From NCBI GenBank assembly GCA_028277515.1, contig JANQGC010000114.1:1-64000 (forward strand): a stretch of DNA of 64,000 bases, in the 5' to 3' direction. Of the stretch, positions 1-8,224 are shown one piece after another. The notes under the pieces are model-generated. The model made no database searches, was not told the DNA's origin, and saw nothing but the letters and a program-made list of their open reading frames with translations. The translations under genes were made by a program, and so were the position numbers. How positions within the stretch are numbered: the stretch's first letter is position 1; the number at the start of each line of letters is the position of its first letter. This DNA comes from Anaerolineae bacterium. Lineage in GTDB: Bacteria > Chloroflexota > Anaerolineae > Promineifilales > Promineifilaceae.

Positions 1-10
1 TTGGTCATCC

Positions 11-394
11 TTAATGCGATGGTTCGCGATGGAAATTCGTGGCAAGATAGACCTGTTTTTTCTTGATTGGACCATTTTTATTCACACAGTTGCTCCGAAC
101 GGGGAATGGGATAACATTCATAACCGCATCAAGATTCAGTTCGCCATATATATGAGGGAAGGATTGCCCCGTACCGTAGCTGTCCTCGAAAATAATAGGC
201 GCGGACACTTTTTCCTCATTGATGTAAAGAATCAACAACTCCTTTTGACCTTGGAAATATTTATTGGCTGATTCTTGAAGCTGGTGTTGTGTGGAACAAT
301 GAATGAATCCTTCGCTTTCCAAGGACTCAACATGATAGCTTCCTGTGGCCAGGGCCGCCGTCCATTGCACTTCAGTCGTAATATGAAATATCAT
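11..394 (-). CDS. DUF952 family protein
   Basis: Small cytoplasmic protein of about 127 aa. It is recognised by FHITT at the N-terminus and EGFIHCST near residue 30, the two conserved blocks of DUF952, followed by the usual region ending in NVIPFP. About 25 residues after that point are not typical and look like a loosely conserved tail. The biochemical role of DUF952 is not established and nothing here adds to it. A GTG lies one codon before the ATG chosen here; the AGG just upstream is too close to decide between them. The gene is the last of a leftward series but is separated by more than 400 bp from the SulP gene, so it probably has its own promoter. Confidence 0.8.
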   Translation of the reverse strand: MIFHITTEVQWTAALATGSYHVESLESEGFIHCSTQHQLQESANKYFQGQKELLILYINEEKVSAPIIFEDSYGTGQSFPHIYGELNLDAVMNVIPFPVRSNCVNKNGPIKKKQVYLATNFHREPSH

Positions 395-826
395 CACCTG
401 AATTATCGCTTAATGGCAGCCAAAAAAGCAAAAAACCGTTGAGCGATCGGCCGTTGGGGAGTTTAAACTGCAACGGGCCGGCCAATTGGCCGGCCCGGTT
501 ATTTTTAGTGAGAGTCAGGAACGCCGAAACCTGACTCTCGTTAAAAGGAGGAGAAGAAGAAGAGATTTTTACCCTTCGATATATAGTTTATGCAAAGTCA
601 GTGACGCACGCTGTACGTGGAGACTACGCCAAACCTACGCGAAATATACGTTTGTGATATTATTCACAATTTGGGCAGATGTATGGGTAAATACGTAATA
701 CGTCCAAAAATTCACATGTTCAAGATGTCAAACTAGCCGCGACCAGTTTCGTTTTCAATCTATTACTATGTTTCCACTCTAGATGGAAGGAGGTTTAAAT
801 TTTTTATCCTTGTCTACAACGGCCGT
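395..826. other. Intergenic stretch with two stem-loops
   Basis: No convincing gene is visible. It contains a perfect 24-bp palindrome at 474-497 (arms rich in GGCCGG around AATT) followed on the plus strand by a T-rich stretch. A second stem-loop, with 10-bp arms at 510-519 and 530-539 and a 10-nt loop, follows. A purine-rich run lies around 545-563. Either hairpin could end transcription or stabilise the 3' end of the SulP transcript arriving from the right, but neither has a clear U-run in that direction. The function is unassigned. Confidence 0.6.
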
Positions 827-2569
827 TTACCTTTCATCTGTGTTCACTTCCGTCATCTCAGCTTCGGTTGCCCGTCGCTTTAGTTCCGTAGCTATCCACT
901 TCTCCGCTGCGTCCCACGCCGCCAGCGCCGATTGGCCAATCACCTCACCCTCCATAAATACATTCTCACGACCAATCTTTTTCAACAGACCAGTTTTCTC
1001 CAGTTGCACCACGACCTTTGGCCGCACCCCCGCCAGCATCAACACACAATCCTGCGCCTGCAAATCGCTTGTATACCGGTCCAGAACCTGGAGGAATGTG
1101 CTGCCTAGATCATCACTGCTCCGTAGATTGATAATCACCACCGCATTGCGCGTCTTTGCCGTCACCTCCGGCAGTTGTTTTTCAAACAACGGAGCCGTGG
1201 CAAAAAAAAGACTGCCATAAGCCACCAGGAGAATGGGGCGATTGGCCGGAACCACAGCGGGGGCATCTATTTCCCGCGGCAAAGTCGTCTCGGTGCGTTG
1301 CCACTCCTTAACCGTGATCTTGTTGGATTGTTGCAGGACAAACAACAGCAGAGACATGGCCACCCCGACCAGCACCGCATATTGCAGCGGAATCAACAGA
1401 CAGGCCACAAAGGTGATTCCCATCACCATTTGCTGCACCAGGCCGGTCTTCCACACCATCATCACCCGATCCGGTTTCAAGGTGCGGAACCCAATGACAA
1501 TAAGCAGCCCGGCCATCGCCGGCATGGCGATATATCCGATTCCCTTGCCAAAAAGCAAGATCACAACTGCAATGACAACCCCGGCAAAGATATTGGCAAA
1601 GCGTGATTTTGCCCCGGCATTGGTGACCAGCGCCGTAGCCGAAAAGGAGCCGCCTACCGGCATGCCTTGAAATAGACCGGAGGCGATATTGGCCATGCCC
1701 TGGCCGACAAAATCGCCGGATGCATCCGGGTATTGACCATCCGGGTTCACGTAGCTTTTGGTGATGCTAACACCTTGCATCAAGCCCACAAAGGCCAGTG
1801 AAAAGGCAGGCACAATAAGGACCGGGATCAGATTAAGGGGGGGCAGGACCAGGCGGGGCAGCGTCCCCGGCAATTGGGCAATGTCGTTGAGGGTTTGCAC
1901 CGAATCCCAGCCGAACAGCGGGGGGAGGAGTGAACCGACAATCATGGCCGCCACCAATCCCAGCGCCCCCAGTCGGGTTTTTTCAAGTGTCATAATCAAA
2001 AAGATGGTGGCTAACCCGACCATCAAGGTCGGCAGTTGGATCTCGCCCAGATTAAAAAATAGGTTGATGCTCTGGATTATCTTATTGGCTCCCGGGGCGG
2101 CATACCCTGTGAAATCTCGCAGTTGTCCGAGAATGATGAGTAGCGCAACGGCATTGATAAATCCGGTCATCACTGCATTGGGTACAAAACGCACGAGAGA
2201 CCCCAATTTCAATAGGCCGGTGGCCAACATAATAATCCCGGTCAGAATAGCCAGGAGAAAGAGGGCCTGGTCGCCATAGACGGGGTGCTTGGTCTGGGGC
2301 ACACTGGCGACTACGAGGGCCATCGCACCGGTGGCTTGAATGGTCATGTAGGCGGAACTAGTAAAGAAAGCCCCGGTGAAGGTGCCGATCATGTAACCAT
2401 ATAATCCGAATACAGGGTTCACAAAGGCCAGAAAACCTTGGGCTAAACCGTCCGGTACACTTTCGATACCTAGGACCAGTCCCGCTTTCAGATCATCCAG
2501 GACAGTCTGCGGGTTAAAAAAGCCTTTTTTGATAATGGTGGTGCGTATATTGTTCATATTAGTGCTCAC
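827..2569 (-). CDS. SulP family anion permease with STAS domain
   Basis: Inner-membrane transporter of 580 aa, the normal length for the SulP (SLC26-like) family of sulfate/bicarbonate/anion transporters. The N-terminal half shows the family pattern: ESVPDGLAQGFLAFVNPVFGLYG-type first helices, then many hydrophobic helices to about residue 420. The C-terminal ~130 residues form a cytoplasmic STAS domain, recognisable by VVIINLRSSDDLGSTFL and the LAGVRPKV segment. The start is read as GTG with GGGAG 8 nt upstream; an ATG four codons later is the alternative. The substrate cannot be read from sequence. Co-directional arrangement with an arylsulfatase 2 kb upstream makes sulfate attractive, but that is inference. 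Confidence 0.92.
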   Translation of the reverse strand: MSTNMNNIRTTIIKKGFFNPQTVLDDLKAGLVLGIESVPDGLAQGFLAFVNPVFGLYGYMIGTFTGAFFTSSAYMTIQATGAMALVVASVPQTKHPVYGDQALFLLAILTGIIMLATGLLKLGSLVRFVPNAVMTGFINAVALLIILGQLRDFTGYAAPGANKIIQSINLFFNLGEIQLPTLMVGLATIFLIMTLEKTRLGALGLVAAMIVGSLLPPLFGWDSVQTLNDIAQLPGTLPRLVLPPLNLIPVLIVPAFSLAFVGLMQGVSITKSYVNPDGQYPDASGDFVGQGMANIASGLFQGMPVGGSFSATALVTNAGAKSRFANIFAGVVIAVVILLFGKGIGYIAMPAMAGLLIVIGFRTLKPDRVMMVWKTGLVQQMVMGITFVACLLIPLQYAVLVGVAMSLLLFVLQQSNKITVKEWQRTETTLPREIDAPAVVPANRPILLVAYGSLFFATAPLFEKQLPEVTAKTRNAVVIINLRSSDDLGSTFLQVLDRYTSDLQAQDCVLMLAGVRPKVVVQLEKTGLLKKIGRENVFMEGEVIGQSALAAWDAAEKWIATELKRRATEAEMTEVNTDER

Positions 2570-2618
2570 AACGGGAACTCCCTATTTATTGATTCTTATG
2601 GCTGTTTTATTTGTTGAG

Positions 2619-3180
2619 TCAAGTGGCCTGCTCAGAATCCTCGTCTGCTTTTTCACGACGAGAGAACAGGGTGGCCACGCGCTGGACAACGTCAAACATG
2701 CTCTCCGATTTCTCCGACTGATCGGCTTCTGATTCCCGTAATCCTAATTTTTCCATATTCAAGGACCCATCTTCGTCCAGGAAAGGTTCTAGATCAGAAC
2801 GCATGATATATTTGGCATACACTTCGATGCTGGTCACCAGCAGGATCATGATCACGGGACCATAGATCAAACCGATGAAACCCATCAGGTTTAGGCCGCC
2901 AAAGACGCTGAGCATAACCAGGGCTGGATTAAGGTAGGCATCTTTGGGCACCAGCACGGGACGCAGGACGGCATCAATATTGGCAACGATGAGCAAAAAA
3001 ACCCCAATCCTACCAAAGCTTCCGTCAGTGAATTGGTGAAGGCGAGAAAGGCATCCTGTATCCTGGTGAGAATAGCGGTCAGATTGGGCCAGATTAACAG
3101 CAGGGTGAGCAGCAGCAGGATAGCCAGAATCAGGAAAAAGAAAAAACGTTCTTGAACGAAATTTCTTCCTATCTGCAATA
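2619..3180 (-). pseudogene. AI-2E family transporter remnant (internally deleted and frameshifted)
   Basis: The last ~120 codons are clearly the C-terminal end of an AI-2E/PerM-type membrane protein: IVANIDAVLRPVLVP, then a GGL...GPVI helix pair and an acidic tail. Intact members are about 330-380 aa. Here the upstream coding sequence gives only one hydrophobic helix (FFFFLILAILLLL region) and ~30 more residues before the conserved C-terminal part begins in another frame. The switch falls in a run of seven T (minus strand, 2995-3001). Roughly 200 central residues are therefore missing in addition to the frameshift. This is best read as a pseudogene; a sequencing error could explain the frameshift but not the missing core. 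Confidence 0.75.
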
Positions 3181-3531
3181 CCCGCGAAGATCCGGCGTCT
3201 GAATGATGGTGTGAATCTGCCGAGTGGGGAAGTCCATCACAAACTTCGGTTGTCATATCGGCAAACTCTAAAGAGTTGGGATCAATATGCCAGGAATACC
3301 CGTCATTGACACTTGATTCGCCGCGAACAACGAGACCATTGGGAATGGTAGGGGCTTCCTCACCGCTAAAAGTTTTCTTGCCGTTTCTATCTTGGCCGGG
3401 TCCGTGATCTGAATTTTGTATTCCTCACGGTCGGCGACGAGAAAGGTTACAACCACGCCTTCGTCAGCAGGGCCGCCACACGCAGCTAACAAGATGACGA
3501 GTAAAAATAGTGTCAAACTAAACTTTTTCAT
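3169..3531 (-). pseudogene. Lipoprotein gene with two apparent frameshifts (BP74-like family)
   Basis: Starts MKKFSLTLF with a typical lipobox (LLAAC), so the product would be a lipid-anchored exported protein of about 115-120 aa. The first 55 codons are in one frame (VTFLVADREEYKIQITDP). The recognisable remainder, with SWHIDP, LEFADMT and EVCDGLP, the signature of small secreted proteins I know as BP74-like, is in a second frame starting near 3361-3366. A second shift at GGGG 3226-3229 would restore a plausible C-terminus ending RGYCR and a TAG at 3169. The two shifts sit in short repeats, so either real decay or assembly error is possible. The gene lies between the SnoaL gene and the AI-2E remnant, all leftward. 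Confidence 0.6.
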
Positions 3532-3554
3532 TTGAATCTTCACCATTTTTATGA

Positions 3555-4325
3555 TTAGAATTTGCCTGTGTTTGCCCACTCGTCTCTGGGTGGAATCGGT
3601 TCCATATTGTCCCAATGTTCCACAATCAGCACGTTTTCCAACCGGAAAATATCAAAAACGGCTAACTCTTGACCATCGAGCGTTGCTTTGGAGTAAGCCA
3701 CCACATGATCTCCCTGCCCGATCACCTTAAAGACGAAGTCATAGCTAAAATCCTGTGTAGCTAGAAATTGTCTCACCGCCTCGATGCCGTTGGGCACATG
3801 GGGGTTGTGCTGAATGTATTTTTCCGCAGAAATGTAGTTGGCGACGCGGTCATGATTGCCGTTTTGAAACACATCCACGATGAATGAGCGGATGATCGCT
3901 TTGTTTTGTTCTGTTTTCTCGACATCTTTAATTTCAAAATCACCCAACACCATGTCATTGCCAGAAACAGTCTCCTCCGGTTCAATGTAGGGGGCGATCA
4001 CGTCCCAATGCTCTACCAACCGGTCGTTCTCGTCGGTATCGAACATATCGGTGGTGACCCATTTGGCACTGCCGTTGTCGATGTCTTGATAAACATGCAG
4101 GAATACAAAACGGCCGTCTTCAATTGCTCTGATCACTCGAATATCACGATCTGTTGTGCGTTGTAAAAATCCGGCGAAAAATTCCGCAAACCCCTCCGCA
4201 CCATCGCGCACGCCGGTGCTGTGCTGCGTATATCTGTCGCCGGTGTACTGTTCCACAACCTCGATCCGGCCTTGTTTGATGCCTTGCAGGTATAAGTTTT
4301 TGGCGTTTTCCAACTTTTTACTCAC
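3555..4325 (-). CDS. Two-domain SnoaL/NTF2-like protein
   Basis: 256-aa cytoplasmic protein made of two SnoaL-like (NTF2 superfamily) alpha+beta cone domains. The first spans about residues 5-120 (RYTQHSTGVRDGAEGFAEFF; VEHWDVI) and the second about 140-250 (YIQHNPHVPNGIEAVRQFL; VEHWDNM). Both carry the HWD motif and the QHN/QHS turn that line the ligand pocket in this family. Members include hydrolases, isomerases and polyketide cyclases, so the substrate cannot be given. The start is GTG, chosen because GGAGG sits 6 nt upstream and the protein then begins directly with the first helix; a longer reading has no ribosome site. It follows the arylsulfatase by about 75 nt in the same direction. 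Confidence 0.85.
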   Translation of the reverse strand: MSKKLENAKNLYLQGIKQGRIEVVEQYTGDRYTQHSTGVRDGAEGFAEFFAGFLQRTTDRDIRVIRAIEDGRFVFLHVYQDIDNGSAKWVTTDMFDTDENDRLVEHWDVIAPYIEPEETVSGNDMVLGDFEIKDVEKTEQNKAIIRSFIVDVFQNGNHDRVANYISAEKYIQHNPHVPNGIEAVRQFLATQDFSYDFVFKVIGQGDHVVAYSKATLDGQELAVFDIFRLENVLIVEHWDNMEPIPPRDEWANTGKF

Positions 4326-4400
4326 GATATACCTCCATATGTTTGTTGGATAGGTGGTGATTTGTAACGGCCGTTTCTCCCACCCTCTTATCATTTCCCA

Positions 4401-6713
4401 TTAGATATACTTGATATTCACCTTCTCAATCTTGCCATTGAACTTGAAAGGCGCACGGGCATAATAATCAAGCGCCACCGGCGACCCCAGGTCCATCCCG
4501 ATATCGAAGGTTTCCGAGGCGGTAAAACCCACGGGTACGGAACGCTCGAAACGCCCGGACCCAACCTCATCACCATTGACCCGGAACGTGATCGTGCCAC
4601 CGGATTCTCGCCGCCGGGCGTCGAACTTGGTTTCGACCTCGATCGTCACTTGTCCGGTGGGCAATGGCTTCTCGGAGCGCACCTTGTACCGATTGAGCGT
4701 CATAGCATTGTATTCAGCGTGCAGGCAGCCTTGATCCATGAAAACCGTGAAACCCGCCGAGATGCCCCCGAGACAGAAAAGCACCCCTTCGGCCTTGTCG
4801 GGCATCTCTGCTGTGATCGTCGCCAGCGAGGAAAACCCGCTGGTAAATCTGGGGGCCAGCGTCTCGCCAATGCGGGTCTGCCCCTGGTAGAAGGTCCACT
4901 CGGTGAGCGGGGTCACACGCATCTCTTCCGGGTACATGAACGGGATGTAAAGGCCGCCGCCGATTGGAAAGACATGATTCCTGGTGGCTTCCATGGTGAA
5001 TACATCCTTCATGGCCTGAAGTTTCTTGGGCATTACATCTGCCAGGTCACGCGCCTGAGAAAAGTCCTTGCTCAAATCGTAAAGCTCCCAGACATCTTCA
5101 TCAGGATCCCAGTTGAGCAGACCTGAGATATCCGTTGACCAGGGTTTTCGGGGGCCAAAGGTCGCGGCAAACCAACCATTCTGGTAAATCCCCCGGCTGC
5201 CCATAATATCGAAATATTGGGGGCGCTTTTGCTCTGGCGTTTCAGGATCATTGAAACTATACACCATCGAATCACCATCCAGCGCCATTTGCTCGAAGCC
5301 ATCTACACGGCGCGGCGGCGTAATGCCGACGACCTCATACAAGGTGGGGACAATATCGATCACATGGTGGAACTGAGGACGTGGCCTGCGGTCAGCTTTA
5401 ATGCCTTGCGGCCAATGAATGACGCACGGGGTGCGCGTACCACCAAAATGAGCGGCAATCAGCTTCGTGCTTTTGAACGGTGTATCGCCGGCCCATGCCC
5501 AGCCATGATGGTACATATTTTCCAACAGAGGGCCACCAATGGCTTCCAAGCCACCATAATCCCGTTCCAGCACCTCCAATTGTTGTGCCACCGTACTAGC
5601 CATCGAATTCTGGGCTAACAGTTCTGAAATGGTGCCGTTCATCCCTTCGGCGGAAGCGCCATTATCCGAATGGATATAAATGATGAGGGTGTTCTCCATA
5701 AGGCCCTGCGCTTCCAATTCGTCTACGATTTTGCCGTACTGTGCATCCGTATGCTCCAGGAAACCGGCGTAAACTTCCATGAGCCGGGTTTGGAAGGCGC
5801 GTTGTTCTTCAGGGACATCGTCCCATCTTTGCATACTTGAATCGATGGGAGTCAATTCTGCATCTTCTGGAATCCAGCCGAGTCCTTTTTGCCGTTTGAA
5901 GGTTTCTTCACGTAACACTTCCCATCCCGCATCGAATTTGCCTTTGTATTTATCAGCCCATTTTTGGGGAACGTGATGTGGCCCATGTACCGCGCCGGGC
6001 GCAAAGTAGAGGAAGAACGGGCCATCGGGCGTATAGGCCAGATGGTTGCGAATGAAGGTTGTGGCTTTTTCGGCCATATCTTCGGTTAGATGGTAATTGG
6101 GATCGTGCGGCGGTTCGATAGGGTTGACGTTTTCAAAAAGACGCGGTTCGTACTGGGATGTTTCACCGGCGAGGAAGCCATAAAAGTAGCGAAAACCAAG
6201 ACCGGTAGGGTACTGATCGTAGGGACCGCCCGGTTTAATGTCGCTGGGGGGCGTGTTGTGCCATTTGCCAAATGCGGCACTGTTGTAGCCGTATTCGGAC
6301 AATACTCTGGCCACTGTGGCCGCCGAGCGGGGAATTTCACCGACATAGCCATCAAAATCGTTGGCGAATTCGGCAATTTGTCCCGCGCCGACATGGTGAT
6401 GGTTGCGTCCGGTCAGTAAGGCCGCTCGGGTGGGTGAGCACATGGCGGTGGTGTGAAAACGATTGTAGGCAATGCCGTTTTCGGCTAACCGGGTCATGGT
6501 GGGTAGATGCACCGGGCCGCCGAAGGTGTCGGGATTGCTGAATCCGGCATCGTCGGACATGAAAATTACGATATTGGGGGCATTGTCAGGCAGGCGTTTT
6601 GGTTCTTGCCGCCACTGATGCTTTGATTCCGCCAGCGTGCGCCCGGCGACACTGGCGGAAGGGGGCTGTGGGAAAGGTAGAGAGGATCCGTCTACATGTG
6701 GTTTTGGGTTCAT
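4401..6713 (-). CDS. Arylsulfatase (type I, formylglycine-dependent)
   Basis: 770-aa sulfatase of the alkaline-phosphatase superfamily (PF00884 type). The N-terminal metal site is PNIVIFMSDDAG at about residues 46-57. The catalytic motif CSPTRAALLTGR starts at Cys92, matching CxPxR, in which the cysteine must be converted to formylglycine. DNGAS near residue 350 and the FKSTKLIAAHFGGTRTP region complete the active site. A beta-rich C-terminal domain of ~170 residues follows, as in large AtsA-like enzymes. No signal peptide is visible, so a cytoplasmic location is likely. AAGGAG lies 5-6 nt before the ATG. It is preceded by a DUF1254 gene with a 15-nt gap, so the two are co-transcribed. The formylglycine-generating enzyme is not in this window. 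Confidence 0.93.
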   Translation of the reverse strand: MNPKPHVDGSSLPFPQPPSASVAGRTLAESKHQWRQEPKRLPDNAPNIVIFMSDDAGFSNPDTFGGPVHLPTMTRLAENGIAYNRFHTTAMCSPTRAALLTGRNHHHVGAGQIAEFANDFDGYVGEIPRSAATVARVLSEYGYNSAAFGKWHNTPPSDIKPGGPYDQYPTGLGFRYFYGFLAGETSQYEPRLFENVNPIEPPHDPNYHLTEDMAEKATTFIRNHLAYTPDGPFFLYFAPGAVHGPHHVPQKWADKYKGKFDAGWEVLREETFKRQKGLGWIPEDAELTPIDSSMQRWDDVPEEQRAFQTRLMEVYAGFLEHTDAQYGKIVDELEAQGLMENTLIIYIHSDNGASAEGMNGTISELLAQNSMASTVAQQLEVLERDYGGLEAIGGPLLENMYHHGWAWAGDTPFKSTKLIAAHFGGTRTPCVIHWPQGIKADRRPRPQFHHVIDIVPTLYEVVGITPPRRVDGFEQMALDGDSMVYSFNDPETPEQKRPQYFDIMGSRGIYQNGWFAATFGPRKPWSTDISGLLNWDPDEDVWELYDLSKDFSQARDLADVMPKKLQAMKDVFTMEATRNHVFPIGGGLYIPFMYPEEMRVTPLTEWTFYQGQTRIGETLAPRFTSGFSSLATITAEMPDKAEGVLFCLGGISAGFTVFMDQGCLHAEYNAMTLNRYKVRSEKPLPTGQVTIEVETKFDARRRESGGTITFRVNGDEVGSGRFERSVPVGFTASETFDIGMDLGSPVALDYYARAPFKFNGKIEKVNIKYI

Positions 6714-6728
6714 TTTTAACTCCTTTTG

Positions 6729-7676
6729 TCAATCAATCGGCTGGGGCGCCGGGAATACCCACGATCCGCCGAGAATCTCGGGGCGTGGCTGATACATACG
6801 GATGGCGTAGTTCCAACCGGGTGTGATGGGAATGCAGTTAACGCGATCATCACCACACCCGCCAAAATGAATCGTGTAGGAACCATCCTCATTGGTCTGG
6901 GCAGAGAAGTTGTTATAGCTGTTCACACCCCGATCATTGGCCTCTAGATAGCCGCCGGCGTTGTAGACTGTAATCGACCAGAAGGCATCGACGGGCACAT
7001 CTTTTACCGTGACCACGTGAGGCGTTTCGCCATCGTTTTGGGCAACGCTGTCGAGGATATAAAAAGCTGCACTTTGGGGTAATCCACCCCAACCGGCGGC
7101 CGCGCCGACAAGGTAATCCACTGGCCGTACATCTTCCTGGCGGCCAAAGGCATGTGTGGTCTCAAAGCCAAGGACGGCTAAATCGTTGAGTGCCTTCCGT
7201 GCCACGGCCAATTGATCGGTATTCCAATCTGGAGCCTCGAAGGGACCTTGCCCGTCACCGGTCAGTTCGATGGCATCCTGAGCGGCGTGGGCTTGTGCTA
7301 AATCTTCCGGATCAAGTACATCAACGAAGGTGCGGATGGTCACATAGGCGAAGCGTGTCCCGACGTTCTCTTTGGTCAGGTCGTAAGTTCCCGGTTTTGC
7401 TTCCACGAACATATAATGATCCTGGTTGACGACGTGCATGGATTGGTAACGGCCGTTCACCTCCGGCAACTTGACTTTAGCAGGCTTGGACAAATCTAAA
7501 ACCGTCCCCGAGTACAGCGTATCCTGATTCATGCGGATAACGGGCTGGTTATCCGGCGTCGTGGGGGCGCGAAAATGCGTCAATTCCCCGATCTTTATGC
7601 CAGCCATCTTGATGTTGGTGCGGAACATATGATCCGTTTCCGCGCGTACAAAGTTGATCACATTTACATCTTTCAT
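6729..7676 (-). CDS. DUF1254/DUF1214 domain protein
   Basis: 315-aa protein with an N-terminal DUF1254 region (residues ~20-130: RMNQDTLYSGTVLDLSKP and RYQSMHVVNQDHYMF) and a C-terminal DUF1214 region (residues ~215-310: DAFWSITVYNAGGYL, then TIHFGG and the final PxxxGW.Y motif). The family is widespread, of unproven function, and often lies beside hydrolases. Unlike many relatives it has no obvious export signal. The start is supported by AAAGGAG 7 nt upstream. It is the promoter-proximal gene of the pair with the arylsulfatase, so a joint role in handling an ester or sulfated compound is a fair guess, but only that. Confidence 0.88.
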   Translation of the reverse strand: MKDVNVINFVRAETDHMFRTNIKMAGIKIGELTHFRAPTTPDNQPVIRMNQDTLYSGTVLDLSKPAKVKLPEVNGRYQSMHVVNQDHYMFVEAKPGTYDLTKENVGTRFAYVTIRTFVDVLDPEDLAQAHAAQDAIELTGDGQGPFEAPDWNTDQLAVARKALNDLAVLGFETTHAFGRQEDVRPVDYLVGAAAGWGGLPQSAAFYILDSVAQNDGETPHVVTVKDVPVDAFWSITVYNAGGYLEANDRGVNSYNNFSAQTNEDGSYTIHFGGCGDDRVNCIPITPGWNYAIRMYQPRPEILGGSWVFPAPQPID

Positions 7677-7844
7677 TATTAAGTCTCCTTTTTACTCATT
7701 TCCCTCAGACACCAGTTCCAAGTCTGCCAGGAAAAACAGCATGAGCAGTGCTGCTCTCAACAAGCCGATAGATTTGGTTTTTGTAACCATTGATTTTTGT
7801 GGCATATTATCCACTTCTGTACGAGATCTTGTCTTGTTTCGTGT

Positions 7845-8114
7845 TTAGTCTGCTGGTTGAGTGGTGGTGCAAGTCACTTCTAAGAGGGGGAACCCTAATC
7901 CATACAACCCGTTCAATGCGCCAAACAGCGCCGCTTGATCTTGAAAAGCGCCGCTGAGCGTAGATATGGTTACGTTGTCTGATAACATTGAATAATCAAC
8001 CTGTAAGCCCAATTGCGCAGACCAACGCTCGTCTAAACGGCCGTACACGATGATACTGTAAATAGCCTCCGTACCTAAAGAAAAATGAAAACAATTTTCT
8101 TTGTAGACAACCAT
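7845..8114 (-). CDS. Small conserved protein, function unknown
   Basis: 89-aa protein beginning at the ATG preceded by GGAGG with a 6-nt gap; a longer reading adds only six residues and has no site. The core (IIVYGRLDERWSAQLG, then DQAALFGALNGLYGLGFPLLEV) matches a type of small cytoplasmic protein I know from many Chloroflexota and cyanobacterial genomes, with the pattern GRLD..WS and DQAALHGLL near the end. No enzymatic motif is present. It lies between the LAL regulator and the DUF1254-sulfatase pair, all leftward, so it may belong to the same regulated block. Confidence 0.7.
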   Translation of the reverse strand: MVVYKENCFHFSLGTEAIYSIIVYGRLDERWSAQLGLQVDYSMLSDNVTISTLSGAFQDQAALFGALNGLYGLGFPLLEVTCTTTQPAD

Positions 8115-8224
8115 CTCTAACCTCCAGCGCATCTGCGCGTGCCTATACAGTTATTTTGCCATATTAATGGCCTGCCTACGGGCAAAATAATGGTAGGAAA
8201 CTGGTAGTATTAAGGTAATGTTCT

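Noticed and set aside
486..698. Arg-rich 70-codon open frame
   Set aside because: It is produced by a purine-rich stretch and starts inside a palindrome; no recognisable protein.
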